From assembly GCF_013822795.1 (NCBI RefSeq), contig NZ_PNLB01000001.1:62001-126000 (forward strand): DNA of 64,000 nucleotides, read 5' to 3'. Made by a program: the position numbers and the translations under genes. Below the pieces are notes generated by a model. The model had not been told where the DNA came from. It searched no databases and was given only the letters and a program-made list of their open reading frames with translations. Numbering within the stretch: the stretch's first letter is position 1; every line of letters begins with the position of its first letter. Shown here piece by piece: positions 9,014-19,100 of this stretch. This DNA comes from Phenylobacterium sp. (GTDB lineage Bacteria > Pseudomonadota > Alphaproteobacteria > Caulobacterales > Caulobacteraceae).

Positions 9014-9793
9014 TCACTCGGCGATGATCAACTGAACGCCGGCCTTCTCGACGACGCGGCGCTCGTCGTCGGTGACGCCGCTGTCGGTGATCACGATGTC
9101 GATTTCTTCGAGGCCGCAGACCACGTTGCCGGACGGGCCGCGGAACTTGGAGCTGTCGACCAGCAGGACGAGCTGCTCGGCGCGGTCGATCAGGCGGCGT
9201 TCGGCGGCGACCAGCACCACGTCGGCCTGCATGATGCCGTGCGGACCGACGGCGGCCGCGCCCATGAACAGTTTCGGCGCATGGAAGCGCGGCATGCTCT
9301 CCTCGCCGGCGGCCGAGAGGATGATGTTCTGTTCGCGGAAGACCGATCCGGCCGGGACCAGGACGCGGGTTCCTGGCTGCGGCAGCAGGGCGTCGACGAT
9401 GTGCAGGGAATTGGTCAGCACCTGCAGGTTCAGGCCTTCCAGGTGCGGGCACATTTGCAGGGTCGTCGATCCGCCGTCGATCATCACCGCCTCGCCAGGC
9501 GCGCAGAGCGCGGCCGCGGCCTTGCCGATGGCGGCTTTTTCCTTGCGGTGATGGGCGATGTTCTCGTGGAAGGGCACGCCGCTGAGCATCGGCACGGCGC
9601 CGGCGCCGGCCTGGCTCGGCAGCTTCGCGCCGCCGCGCACGCGCACCAGCTGGCCTTCCTGGGCCATGCGCTCGAGGTCACGCCGAATGGTGGCCGGCGA
9701 GGCGTCGAGGTTGGCGATGAACTCCTGGTAGGACGCAAAGCCTCGCGGCCGCATCAGCTCCAGGATCAGCCGCTCGCGCTCCGTGGCGTGCAT
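9014..9793 (-). CDS. DeoR/GlpR-family repressor of rhamnose genes
   Basis: 259-residue DeoR-type regulator. The N-terminal winged helix-turn-helix is seen as MHATERERLILELMRPRG, SPATIRRDLERMAQEG and LVRVRGGAKL, the classic family signature. The C-terminal sugar-phosphate-isomerase-like sensor holds IDGGSTTLQMCPHL and LVDSSKF. It is the last gene of the rhaD-rhaI-regulator run. DeoR-type repressors control rhamnose genes in rhizobia, so a sugar or sugar-phosphate of this pathway is the likely inducer. That is inference from family and position. Confidence 0.88.
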   Translation of the reverse strand: MHATERERLILELMRPRGFASYQEFIANLDASPATIRRDLERMAQEGQLVRVRGGAKLPSQAGAGAVPMLSGVPFHENIAHHRKEKAAIGKAAAALCAPGEAVMIDGGSTTLQMCPHLEGLNLQVLTNSLHIVDALLPQPGTRVLVPAGSVFREQNIILSAAGEESMPRFHAPKLFMGAAAVGPHGIMQADVVLVAAERRLIDRAEQLVLLVDSSKFRGPSGNVVCGLEEIDIVITDSGVTDDERRVVEKAGVQLIIAE

Positions 9794-9861
9794 TCGGTCG
9801 AATCTCCCCCTTCAGATGGGCAAGGACACTTCTTTCCGCCGCTTCGTGAACAAGCAAGCAA

Positions 9862-9870
9862 TATCAATCA
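9862..9870. promoter_or_regulatory. TATCAATCA motif upstream of the DeoR gene
   Basis: Nine-base motif about 70 bp upstream of the DeoR start, in the 93-bp gap after rhaI. The same nine bases occur at 13479-13487 in the rhaD/rhaK divergent promoter. It could be a half-site for autoregulation. Evidence is limited to these two copies. Confidence 0.25.
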
Positions 9871-9886
9871 TCATGCGTCGTGATGG

Positions 9887-11179
9887 TCAGACGATGCCGG
9901 CGCCGAGGCCCACCGGGCGACGCTCCTGCGCTTTGCGCGCGCGCCAGCCGCTGTCGCGATAGGCGGCGAGCACGTCGACGGCGCCGCCGGCCCGGACGCG
10001 GGCCATGGCCAGGATCGGAGTGACGTCGGTCCGGTAGCCGCGGCGCAGGGCCTGGAAGGCCATCATCACGTCGTCGGCTTCCTGAGCCGCGCTCAGGGCG
10101 GCGCGGTCGACCAGCAGCGCCTTGGCGTAGGCGCCGAGGATCGCCTCGGCCGAGGACAGCATGCTCTCGATGGGATCGGTGACATTGTGCGACTGGTCGA
10201 TCATGTAGGCCGGATCGAAGCCCTCGCGCGGGTTCAGCTCGGCCTGCACCAGCTCGTTGAACACCAGGAACAACTGGTGCGGATTGATCGACCCGGAGTC
10301 GAGGTCGTCGTCGCCGTACTTGCTGTCGTTGAAGTGGAAGCCGCCGAGCTTTCCGAACCGGTGCAGGCGCGCGACGATCTGCTCGATGTTCACGTTCGGG
10401 GCGTGGTGGCCAAGGTCGACCAGGCATTGGGCCTTGGGGCCGAGCTGCTGGGCGGCCAGGATGCTGGAGCCCCAGTCCTGGATCACGGTCGAATAGAAGG
10501 CCGGCTCGTACATCTTGTGCTCGAGCAGCATGCGCCAGTCGTCGGGCAGGGCGGCGTAGATGTCGGCGGCGCTGTCGAGGTAGCGGTCGAGCGAGGCGCC
10601 GAGGTCCTGCTGGCCCGGAAAGTTCGTGCCGTCGCCGAGCCAGACGGTGAGGGCGGTGGAGCCGAGCTTCCGGCCGATTTCGATGCACTCGACGTTGTGG
10701 GCGATGGCCTGGGCGCGGACGGCGGGATCGCGGGCGGTCAGGCTGCCGCTGCGATAGGAGTGCGGCTGGCCCGGCTGGTCCTGGAAGGTGTTGGAATTGA
10801 CCGCGTCGAAGCCGAGGCCGAGCGCGGCGGCTTCCTGGCGCAGGCCGGCATAGTCGTCGACGAAGTCCCAGGGGAAGTGCGGCGAGACCCGTGGGGTGGC
10901 GCGGCTGAGCTGGTTGACGACTGCGCAGTCCTGCAGCTTCTCGTGGATGTTGGTCGGCTCGCCCGGGATCGGGAACTTGGCGAAGCGCGTGCCGCCGCGC
11001 CCCGAGCCCCACGTGGGCAGGGCGACGGCATAGGCCTGGACGCGGGCGGTGATCGCCTCGATGTCGACGCCGCGGCGGTCGAGCGCGCGGCCAAGGCTGT
11101 CGTACTCGTCGGCGAGGGCCTCGCGGCGCGCGTCGTTGTGGCTCTCGATCGCGTCCTGCGAGAGGGGAAGGCCGCTCAT
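9887..11179 (-). CDS. rhaI: L-rhamnose isomerase, alphaproteobacterial type
   Basis: 430-residue TIM-barrel isomerase turning L-rhamnose into L-rhamnulose in the cytoplasm. It matches the rhizobial-type L-rhamnose catabolism isomerase family rather than enterobacterial RhaA. Diagnostic blocks are the early PTWGSGRGGTRFAKFPIPGE, LTVWLGDGTNFPGQQD, and the metal-site strands LLEHKMYEP, CLVDLGHHAPN and GGFHFNDSKYGDDDLD that supply Glu, Asp and His ligands. The length is usual for the family. It sits 110 bp downstream of rhaD on the same strand, with the DeoR gene after it. Function is strongly supported by both neighbours. Confidence 0.95.
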   Translation of the reverse strand: MSGLPLSQDAIESHNDARREALADEYDSLGRALDRRGVDIEAITARVQAYAVALPTWGSGRGGTRFAKFPIPGEPTNIHEKLQDCAVVNQLSRATPRVSPHFPWDFVDDYAGLRQEAAALGLGFDAVNSNTFQDQPGQPHSYRSGSLTARDPAVRAQAIAHNVECIEIGRKLGSTALTVWLGDGTNFPGQQDLGASLDRYLDSAADIYAALPDDWRMLLEHKMYEPAFYSTVIQDWGSSILAAQQLGPKAQCLVDLGHHAPNVNIEQIVARLHRFGKLGGFHFNDSKYGDDDLDSGSINPHQLFLVFNELVQAELNPREGFDPAYMIDQSHNVTDPIESMLSSAEAILGAYAKALLVDRAALSAAQEADDVMMAFQALRRGYRTDVTPILAMARVRAGGAVDVLAAYRDSGWRARKAQERRPVGLGAGIV

Positions 11180-11289
11180 GTCGTTTCGTCCCGGTACTGT
11201 CGTCTTCTGATTAGATCACGGCCGGAGCCTCCAGGGCATCGGCGACCCCGGCCGTGACAGGCTGACGGAGGGCTCGACCTCCTCCTGGC

Positions 11290-13407
11290 CTAGCGGGTGA
11301 ACGCCTGCGCGTTGCCGGCGTCGACGTTGAGGATGTTGCCGGTGGACTTGGCCGAGGCCTCGCCGGCGAAGAACCAGACCGCTTCGGCGATGTCCTCAGG
11401 AAGCACGCTGCGCTTGAGCATCGAGCGGTTCTTGTAGAACTCCTCCAGCTCCTCGCCTGGATCGACGCCATAGGCGCCGGCGCGCTCCTGGCGCCAGTCG
11501 CCGTCCCAGATCCGCGAGCCGCGGATCACCGCGTCGGGATTGACCACGTTGACCCGCAGCCCGTCCGGCGCGCCTTCCAGCGCCAGGCAGCGCGCCAAGT
11601 GTAGCGCGGCGGCCTTGGCCGAAGCGTAGGCCGAGGCGTTCGGGGTCGCGGCCAGGGCGTTCTTGGAGCCGATGAAGACGATGCTGCCGGCCTTCTGCAG
11701 CTTCATCAGCGGGAAGGCGGCGCGCGAGGTCAGGAAGTAGCCCTCGGCCAGCACGTCGTAGTTCTTGCGCCAGAGCGCGACGCTCGTCGCCTCGATCGGG
11801 GCCGAGGAGGCGATGCCGGCGTTGGCGACCAGGATGTCCAGGCCGCCGAACTCGCGGGCGCAGGCCTCGAAGGCGGCCGCTACCTGGGCCTCGTCGGTGA
11901 CGTCGCAGACCGCGGTGCGGACGAGGTCGCGGCCGAAGGTCTGGGCCAGGGCGTCCTTGGCGCCCGCGAGCGTCTCGGCGTCGAGATCGAGCAGCATCAC
12001 ACAGGCGCCGTCGGCCAGCAGCCGGGCGGCGGTGGCGCGGCCGATGCCGCCGGCCCCGCCGGTGACAATCGCGACCTTGCCGACCAGCGCCTTTGGCTTG
12101 GGCATGCGCTGCAGCTTGGCTTCCTCCAGCGCCCAGTACTCGATGGCGAAGGCCTCCTGCTCGGGCAGGCCGACATAGTCGCCGATCGCCTCGGCGCCGC
12201 GCATCACGTTGATGGCGTTGCCATAGAACTCGCCGGCCAGGCGGGCGGTGGTCTTGTCCGCCGCGAAGGTGAGGCGGCCAAGGCCCGGGACCAGGATCAC
12301 GACCGGGTTGGGATCGCGCATCTTGGGATCCGCGGGACCCGCGCAGCGCTCGTAGTAGGCGGCGTAGTCCTGGCGGTAGGCGGCGAACTGCTCGGACAAG
12401 TAGGCGTCTTCGTCGAGCCTGGCGGGGTCGAGCGTCAGCGGCGCGATCTTGGTGCGCAGGAAGTGGTCGGGGCAGGAGGTGCCGATGGCCGCGAGCCGCG
12501 CGAAGTCGTTCGAGCCGACGAACTCCAGGGCTTCAGCGTCGTCCGAGAAGTGGCCGACCTTGGAGCGTTCGCCCGGCATGTTGGCGCGCAGGCGCGGCAT
12601 CAGGCGGGCGGCGGCGGCGGCGCGGTCCGCCGGCGGCTGCGGCGGCTGAGCTTGGCCGCCGAACGCCGGGCGCCCGGCCATGCGGGCGTTGAGGTGATTG
12701 GCGGCGTCGGCGATGAGGTCGATGGTGTTCTGGTAGCAGGCCTGCGAGCTGTCGCCCCAGCAGATGATCCCGTGACCCGCCAGCATCACCCCGCGCAGCC
12801 CCGGATGGGCCGCCACGTAGTCGCGGATCTGCACGCCGAGTTCGAAGCCCGGGCGTTTCCAGGGCAGCCAGCCGACCGCCCCGCCCCAGATCTCGCGGGT
12901 CGCCGCCTCGCCGCCGGACGAGGCGGCCAGGGCGATGAGCGCGTCCGGGTGGACGTGGTCGATGTGCGCAAAGGGCAGGAGGCCGTGCAGCGGCGTGTCG
13001 ATGGAGGCGGCGCGCGGGTTCAGGTTGAAGGTGCAGTGGGGCAGGTAGCCCACCATCTCGTCTTCGAACGCCACGCCGCGGTAGAGCTTCTCGGTGGCGC
13101 GGAATTTGTCGAGGTAGAGCGTCGAGAAGCCATCGAGCTTCATCGAGCCGATGTCGCCGCCCGAGCCCTTCACCCACAGCACTTCGACCGGTTCGCCGTT
13201 AAGCGGATCGACGCCGGCGAGCTTGGCCGAGGTGTTGCCGCCGCCGAAGTTGGTGACGGTGAGGTCGGAGCCCAGCAGGTTCGACCGATAGAGCAGCAGC
13301 CCCTCCGGCGACATTGTCGCCGCCGCAGCGTTGTCCCACCGGCTTTCGGGGACCGCGAACGGGAGGGCCACGGCCTGGTCGGCCACGGGGCCGGCTTCAC
13401 TCTTCAT
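11290..13407 (-). CDS. rhaD: Bifunctional rhamnulose-1-phosphate aldolase / lactaldehyde dehydrogenase
   Basis: 705-residue fusion enzyme. The N-terminal half (about 1-420) is a class II aldolase with the metal-binding HIDHVHPDALIAL block and VMLAGHGIICWG. It splits L-rhamnulose 1-phosphate to DHAP and L-lactaldehyde. The C-terminal part (about 435-700) is a short-chain dehydrogenase with the nucleotide motif VTGGAGGIGRA, the NAGIA strand and the YASAK catalytic Tyr/Lys, oxidising lactaldehyde to L-lactate. This fusion is the standard RhaD of Rhizobiales and Caulobacterales. It diverges from the rhamnulokinase gene across a 100-bp promoter region. Confidence 0.95.
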   Translation of the reverse strand: MKSEAGPVADQAVALPFAVPESRWDNAAAATMSPEGLLLYRSNLLGSDLTVTNFGGGNTSAKLAGVDPLNGEPVEVLWVKGSGGDIGSMKLDGFSTLYLDKFRATEKLYRGVAFEDEMVGYLPHCTFNLNPRAASIDTPLHGLLPFAHIDHVHPDALIALAASSGGEAATREIWGGAVGWLPWKRPGFELGVQIRDYVAAHPGLRGVMLAGHGIICWGDSSQACYQNTIDLIADAANHLNARMAGRPAFGGQAQPPQPPADRAAAAARLMPRLRANMPGERSKVGHFSDDAEALEFVGSNDFARLAAIGTSCPDHFLRTKIAPLTLDPARLDEDAYLSEQFAAYRQDYAAYYERCAGPADPKMRDPNPVVILVPGLGRLTFAADKTTARLAGEFYGNAINVMRGAEAIGDYVGLPEQEAFAIEYWALEEAKLQRMPKPKALVGKVAIVTGGAGGIGRATAARLLADGACVMLLDLDAETLAGAKDALAQTFGRDLVRTAVCDVTDEAQVAAAFEACAREFGGLDILVANAGIASSAPIEATSVALWRKNYDVLAEGYFLTSRAAFPLMKLQKAGSIVFIGSKNALAATPNASAYASAKAAALHLARCLALEGAPDGLRVNVVNPDAVIRGSRIWDGDWRQERAGAYGVDPGEELEEFYKNRSMLKRSVLPEDIAEAVWFFAGEASAKSTGNILNVDAGNAQAFTR

Positions 13408-13455
13408 AAAAGGGGTCCTTCCGCGGACGCGGCGCTTTGGTGCAATTCGCTGGTC

Positions 13456-13504
13456 TTATATGATCAATTTCGCTAACTATCAATCAAACGAATTCAGGAG
13501 GGGG
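13456..13504. promoter_or_regulatory. Divergent rhaD/rhaK promoter with repeated ATCAA motifs
   Basis: AT-rich patch in the 100-bp divergent gap. ATCAAT occurs at 13463 and 13479, and ATCAAA at 13483. The nine-base TATCAATCA (13479-13487) is shared with the gap upstream of the DeoR gene. A strong Shine-Dalgarno AGGAGGGGG spans 13496-13504 ahead of the kinase start. Repeated short direct motifs suit a DeoR-family operator; the exact site is not established. Confidence 0.4.
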
Positions 13505-13507
13505 CGT

Positions 13508-14929
13508 TTGCAGTCTGGGCTGACCGTGGTGCTGGACGTCGGTAAGACGCTGACGAAGCTCAGTCTTTGGGGGCCGTCCGGCGTCGTTGTGGTGCGCGAG
13601 TCGCGGCCCAATCAGCGGGTCGACGCCGGCCGCTACGCCGCGCTCGACGTCGAAGGCGTCGAGGCGTGGGTCGCGAGCGTGCTGAAGGAGTTCGCGCGGC
13701 AGGGGCGAATCTCCCGGATCGTGCCGGTTGGGCACGGGGCGGCGTTCGCGGTGCTGCGCCGGGGCGCGCTGGCCTGCCCGCCGCCCGACTATGAGGAGCC
13801 GCCGCCCCAGGCGATCGGTCAGGCCTACGATCAGGCGCGCGACGCCTTCGCGCTGACCGGTTCGCCGCGACTGCCGAACGGCCTGAACTTCGGCGTCCAG
13901 CTGGCCTGGCTGCAAGCGCTGCACCCGGACCTGCTCGACGACGACGCGGTCATCGTCACCTGGCCGCAGTACTGGGCATGGGTCTTCAGCGGCGTGGCGG
14001 CGAGCGAGGTCACCAGCCTGGGCTGTCACAGCGATCTGTGGCGGCCGATCGAGGGGCGGGCGAGCGAGCTGGCGCAGGCGCGCGGCTGGGCGTCTCGTCT
14101 GGCGCCCTTGCGGCGGGCGGGCGAGGTGCTGGGCGTCGTGCGGCCGTCGTGGGCCGAGCGCACGGGCCTGCCGGCTGACACCGAGGTTCACGTCGGGCTG
14201 CACGATTCCAATGCCGCCCTCTTGGCCGCGCGCGGTTTCGTCGAGATCGCCGACCACGAGTCGACCGTGCTCTCGACCGGTACCTGGTTCGTCGGGATGC
14301 GGTCTGCGGCTGACCGCTCGACGGTCGACCTCGGCGCCCTGCCCGAGGCCCGCGACTGCCTGGTCAATGTCGACGCCTATGGCGCGCCGATTCCGTCGGC
14401 CCGATTCATGGGCGGGCGGGAGGTCGAGCTGCTGTCAGGGATCGATACCCGGCGGATCGACATCAAGCCTGACCAACCGCTGCTGCTGGCCGCCGCCGAC
14501 GAGGTGGTGCGCGCCGGAGCGCGGGTGCTGCCGACCATGACGCGGGGCGTCGGTCCGTTCCCGAATGGCCACGGGCGCTGGATCGCGATGCCGACCGACC
14601 CGGTCGAGCGGCGCTCGGCGGTCTGCCTCTATCTGGCGATGACCGCCCACGCCTCGCTCGGTCTGATCGGCGCGCGCGAGCGGATCGTCGTCGAGGGGCG
14701 GTTCGCCGAGGCGCAGGTGTTCGTGCGGGCCTTGGCTTCGCTGCGGCCGGCCGATGCGATCTATGTGTCCAACGCCGAGCACGATGTCTCCTACGGGGCG
14801 CTGCGGTTGCTCGACCCCGAACGGCGGCCGTTGTCGTCGCTGACGCGGGTGAAGCCGCTGGAGGTCGACTTGCGCGACTATGCCCAGCAGTGGGAGCGCG
14901 AAGCCCAGCGGATTGAGGCGGCGGCGTGA
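13508..14929 (+). CDS. rhaK: Rhamnulokinase, FGGY carbohydrate kinase
   Basis: 473-residue FGGY-family kinase, taken to phosphorylate L-rhamnulose at C1 with ATP. I start it at the TTG at 13508, because AGGAGGGGG lies three bases upstream and the product then begins directly with the phosphate-1 loop [14 protein letters not shown]. An in-frame ATG at 13460 has no comparable ribosome site and sits in the promoter. Other family features are the [14 protein letters not shown] adenosine-site block and STGTWFVGM. It overlaps the next gene by GTGA. The substrate assignment rests on the rhaI-rhaD neighbourhood. Confidence 0.85.
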   Translation: MQSGLTVVLDVGKTLTKLSLWGPSGVVVVRESRPNQRVDAGRYAALDVEGVEAWVASVLKEFARQGRISRIVPVGHGAAFAVLRRGALACPPPDYEEPPPQAIGQAYDQARDAFALTGSPRLPNGLNFGVQLAWLQALHPDLLDDDAVIVTWPQYWAWVFSGVAASEVTSLGCHSDLWRPIEGRASELAQARGWASRLAPLRRAGEVLGVVRPSWAERTGLPADTEVHVGLHDSNAALLAARGFVEIADHESTVLSTGTWFVGMRSAADRSTVDLGALPEARDCLVNVDAYGAPIPSARFMGGREVELLSGIDTRRIDIKPDQPLLLAAADEVVRAGARVLPTMTRGVGPFPNGHGRWIAMPTDPVERRSAVCLYLAMTAHASLGLIGARERIVVEGRFAEAQVFVRALASLRPADAIYVSNAEHDVSYGALRLLDPERRPLSSLTRVKPLEVDLRDYAQQWEREAQRIEAAA

Positions 14930-16092
14930 AGGCGGCGTCGACGTCGGACTACCGCGAGCTCGCCCGCCGGCGCCTGCCGCGGTTCCTGTTCGAGTACATC
15001 GACGGCGGCGCCTATGACGAAGTGACGCTGGCCGCCAATCTCGACGACCTGCGAAGCTTGGCCCTGCGCCAGCGCGTGCTGCGCGACGTCTCAGCGGTCG
15101 ACACCTCGACGACCCTCTTCGGACGCAGTCAGCGGCTGCCGGTGGCGCTGGGGCCGATCGGCCTAGCGGGCATGAACGCGCGGCGCGGCGAGGTGCAGGC
15201 CGCGCGTGCGGCCGAGGCGGCCAGCGTGCCGTTTACGCTCTCGACGGTGTCGGCCTGCAGCCTCGACGAGGTCGCCGCCGGCGTCAGCGCGCCGTTCTGG
15301 TTCCAGCTATACATGATCAAAGACCGCGGCCTTATGCGCGCGATGCTGGAGAAAGCTGCGTGGCTCGGCTGCAGCGCGCTGGTGTTCACGGTCGACATGC
15401 CAGTGCCGGGCACGCGCTACCGGGATTATCGCTCGGGACTGGCCGGAGCCGCGGGACTGGCCGGGGCCGCCCGGCGCGCGTGGCAGGGCGCTTGCCGGCC
15501 GGCCTGGGCGCTCGACGTCGGTCTGCTGGGCGGCCCGCACCAACTGGGCAATGTCGCTCCGGTGCTCGGGCGCGACACCGGGCTGGAGGATTTCTTCCGT
15601 TGGATGCGGGAGAACTTCGACCCGACCATCACATGGCGTGACCTGGAGGCGGTGCGCGAGGCCTGGAGCGGGCCGCTGATCCTCAAGGGCGTGCTCGACG
15701 CCGACGATGCGCGCAACGCCGCCAGCCTGGGCGCGGATGGGGTGGTCGTCTCCAATCATGGCGGACGCCAGCTCGACGGAGCGCTGTCGACGGCGCGGGC
15801 GCTGCCGGAGATCGCCGAGGCGGTCGGCGAGCGGCTGACGGTGCTGGCCGACGGCGGCGTGCGCTCGGGGCTCGACGTGGTGCGGCTGATGGCTCTGGGG
15901 GCTAAGGGCGTGCTGCTCGGGCGGGCCTGGGCCTATGCGCTGGCGGGCGGTGGCGGCAAGGGCGTCAGCCACGTTCTGCAGTTGATCGAGGCCGAGATGC
16001 GGGTGGCGATGGCGCTAACCGGCGTCACGCGCGTCGAGGATATCTGTGCGGAGATCCTGGCGGGCGCGCCTAGGGATCGCGCCGCGGCTTAG
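14926..16092 (+). CDS. lldD: FMN-dependent L-lactate dehydrogenase (alpha-hydroxyacid oxidase family)
   Basis: 388-residue FMN enzyme that starts at a GTG inside the rhamnulokinase stop (GTGA overlap), so it is translationally coupled. Family blocks are the N-terminal [36 protein letters not shown], the catalytic [10 protein letters not shown] (proton-abstracting His and substrate-binding Arg), and the C-terminal [22 protein letters not shown] phosphate-binding region. It would oxidise the L-lactate made by RhaD to pyruvate with electrons passed to the respiratory chain or oxygen. The position in the operon explains the need for it. Whether it prefers lactate over other 2-hydroxyacids is not proven. 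Confidence 0.88.
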   Translation: MKAASTSDYRELARRRLPRFLFEYIDGGAYDEVTLAANLDDLRSLALRQRVLRDVSAVDTSTTLFGRSQRLPVALGPIGLAGMNARRGEVQAARAAEAASVPFTLSTVSACSLDEVAAGVSAPFWFQLYMIKDRGLMRAMLEKAAWLGCSALVFTVDMPVPGTRYRDYRSGLAGAAGLAGAARRAWQGACRPAWALDVGLLGGPHQLGNVAPVLGRDTGLEDFFRWMRENFDPTITWRDLEAVREAWSGPLILKGVLDADDARNAASLGADGVVVSNHGGRQLDGALSTARALPEIAEAVGERLTVLADGGVRSGLDVVRLMALGAKGVLLGRAWAYALAGGGGKGVSHVLQLIEAEMRVAMALTGVTRVEDICAEILAGAPRDRAAA

Positions 16093-16126
16093 CCGCGCGG
16101 CTTGTTCGAGTTCTGGGGGTACATCA

Positions 16127-19100
16127 ATGCGTAGCGGCGGCTTTCGAATGACGCGCAGGTCTCTGATCGCTTCCGGCGCCGCGCTGGCCCTGACGCCCGC
16201 CGCCGCCGGCGCTGCGCCGGGCGCGGGCGACCTGCTCGCCGGCTTTCGCGCCCCGCCGCAGGCCGCGCGGCCGCGGACCTGGTGGCATTGGCTGGCCGGT
16301 AACGTCACCGCCGAGGGGGCGCGGCTCGACCTCGAATGGATGCGGCGCGTGGGCCTGGGCGGCGTGCACACCTTTTCCGGCCAGCTGATCGGCGAGCCGG
16401 CCCTGGCTGATCCGCGCGCGCCGTTCATGAGCCCGGTGTGGCGCAAGGTGTTCCGCGACTCCGCTGAGTTCGCGCACGGCGCCGGCATGGAGGTCGGCAT
16501 CGCCGGCTCGCCCGGCTGGAGCCAGACCGGCGGGATCTTCGTGGAGCCGCAGGACGGAATGAAGAAGTACGTCTGGAGCGTCACCGAGATCGAGGGCGGA
16601 ACGACGATCTCAGGACCGCTGCGGGCGCCGCCGCGGGCGACAGGTCCGTTCCAGGGCATGGCCAAGGCCAGCCGGGCGCGGCAGCTGAAGGGTGATGTCT
16701 ACAGCGAGGCTTTCGTAGTGGCGTTTCCGACGCCGGCCTCAGAGGAGGGCGCGAGCGTCCCGGAATATGTCGCCGACTCCGGGCCGTTCGACCTGACGCC
16801 GCTGGCGGCCGGCGACCTGTCGGCGTCGGTCAAGCTGCCGATCCGGGCGCCGGCCAAGTCGGCCTGGATCGAGGCGCGCTACGCCGCGCCGACCCGGGTG
16901 ATGGCTTTGACCGTCGGCTTGAAGGACGGGGCGGCGGTCGAGGTTCTGGCCAGCGACGACGGGGTCACGTTCCGCAAGGTGGCCGAGGAGGTGGTCATTG
17001 CGACCTCTGGCGTCGATCATCCCGCCCCGCAGCAGACGCTGTCCTTCGAAGCTGTCACCGCCCGGGTGTTCCGGGTCGTGCTGACCGAGCTCGCGCCGCC
17101 GCCGCCGCTGCCCGGTCTGCCGCCCGGTTTTGGCCGGCCGCGGCCGCCGCTGAAGGCGTTCGACATCGCCGCCTTCGGCCTGGAGCGGTCGGGCCGCGTC
17201 CATCGGTTCGAGGCCAAGGCCGGCTTCGACACCACCATCGGCGCAGCCGGGTCGACGCCGGCGGTCGCTAAGGACGCGCTGGTGCGGCGCGCCGACGTCA
17301 TCGACTTGACCGCCAAGCTTGGGGCCGACGGGACGCTCGATTGGACGCCGCCGCCGGGGCGCTGGACGGTGCTGCGCTTCGGTTGGTCTCTGACCGGCGC
17401 CAGCAACGGGCCGGCCGAGCCGGAGGCGACGGGCCTGGAGGTCGACAAGCTCGACGCCGCGGCGGTGCGCCGATACGCCGACGCCTATCTCGGGCTCTAC
17501 GACGAGGCGACCGGATCCAAGGTCGGCGCGAACGCCGTCACCACCTTGCTCACCGATAGTTGGGAGGCCGGGTTCCAGAACTGGACGCCGGCCTTATTCG
17601 ACGAGTTCCGTCGTCGCCGCGGTTATGAACCGACGCCCTATGCCCCGGTGCTCGCCGGCCGGGTGGTCGATAGCGCCGAGACCAGCGACCGGTTCCTCTG
17701 GGATCTGCGGCTGACCCTCAAGGAACTGCTGGCCGACGCCCACTATGGGACCTTGGCCAAGGCGCTGCACCAGCGCGGCATGACCTATTACACCGAGGCG
17801 TCTGGCGACAATCCGCGCATCCTCGGCGACGGCATGGCGATCAAGGGGCGGTCCGATATCCCGACGGCCGAGTACTGGTACCGCGACTTCGCCTCGGGGC
17901 CCGGGCAGCTGTCACTGAAGGCCGACCTGGAGGAGGCGGCGTCCGCCGCGCACGTCTATGGCAAACGCCTGGTCGCGGCGGAGTCGCTGACGGTGGCGGC
18001 CGGTCCCGATCCCTGGGCGTTCTCGCCGCGTATGCTGAAGCCGGTGGCCGACGAGATTTTCGCGCGCGGGATCAACCGGATCATCATCCATGACTCGCGC
18101 CAGCAGCCGCTGGTCGACGCCAAGCCGGGGATGACGCTGGCGATCTTCGGCCAGTACTTCAATCGCAACGAGACTTGGGCCGAGGACGCGGGCCCATGGG
18201 TCGACTATCTGGCGCGGACTTCACACTTGCTGCAGCAGGGCGATTACGTCGCCGACGTCGCCTACTACTACGGCGAGAATCGCAATCTCTCGGAGCTGTT
18301 CCGGCGCCGGCTGAACACCGACGTGCCGGTCGGTCACCGCTACGACTACGTCAACCGCGAGGCGCTGCTCGACCTGCTCTCGGTGCGGGGCGGACGCATC
18401 GTCACCCCCAGCGGCATGAGCTACCGGGTTCTCTACCTGCCCGACCATGTGACCCGGCACACTGAGCCGGCGCTGCGCAAGATCGGCGCGCTGATCCGGG
18501 CTGGTGCGGTCGTGGTCGGGCCGCGGCCGGTCGGCGGCCTTGGCCTGACCGCGGCGGACGAGGCGATCGAAGGCCTGGCGGGCGAGATCTGGGGCGCAGA
18601 GCCGCTGGCGGCGAGCGGCCGCAAGGTCGGGCGGGGCAGGCTCTTTGCGACGCTGGCCGATGCGTTCGCGGGGGAGGGCGTGGCGCCGGACTTCAGCTTT
18701 GCCGGTGCGGGCGACTCCGAGCTGCTGGCGCTGCATCGGCGCACGCCCGAGGCCGACATCTATTTCGTCACCAACCAGAAGGACCGCGCGGCGGAAGTCT
18801 CGGCGGCGTTCCGGGTGACCGGCCGTGCGCCCGAAATCTGGCGGGCTGCTGACGGTTCGACCGAGCCGCTCAGCTATTCGATGGAAGGCGGGCGGACCAA
18901 AGTTGCCCTAAAGCTCGAACCGCACGAGGCGCTGTTCGTCGTGTTCCGCAAAGCGACGCGTCAGGCTGGCTGGCAGGCGCCGGACCGGAAAGTCTCGGTC
19001 GCGGCGACCATTGAGGCGCCCTGGAGCGTGAGCTTCGGGCCGGGGCTGGCGGCGCCGGCCCCGACGACCTTCGGGGCGCTGACCTCGTGGGCGGAGTCGA

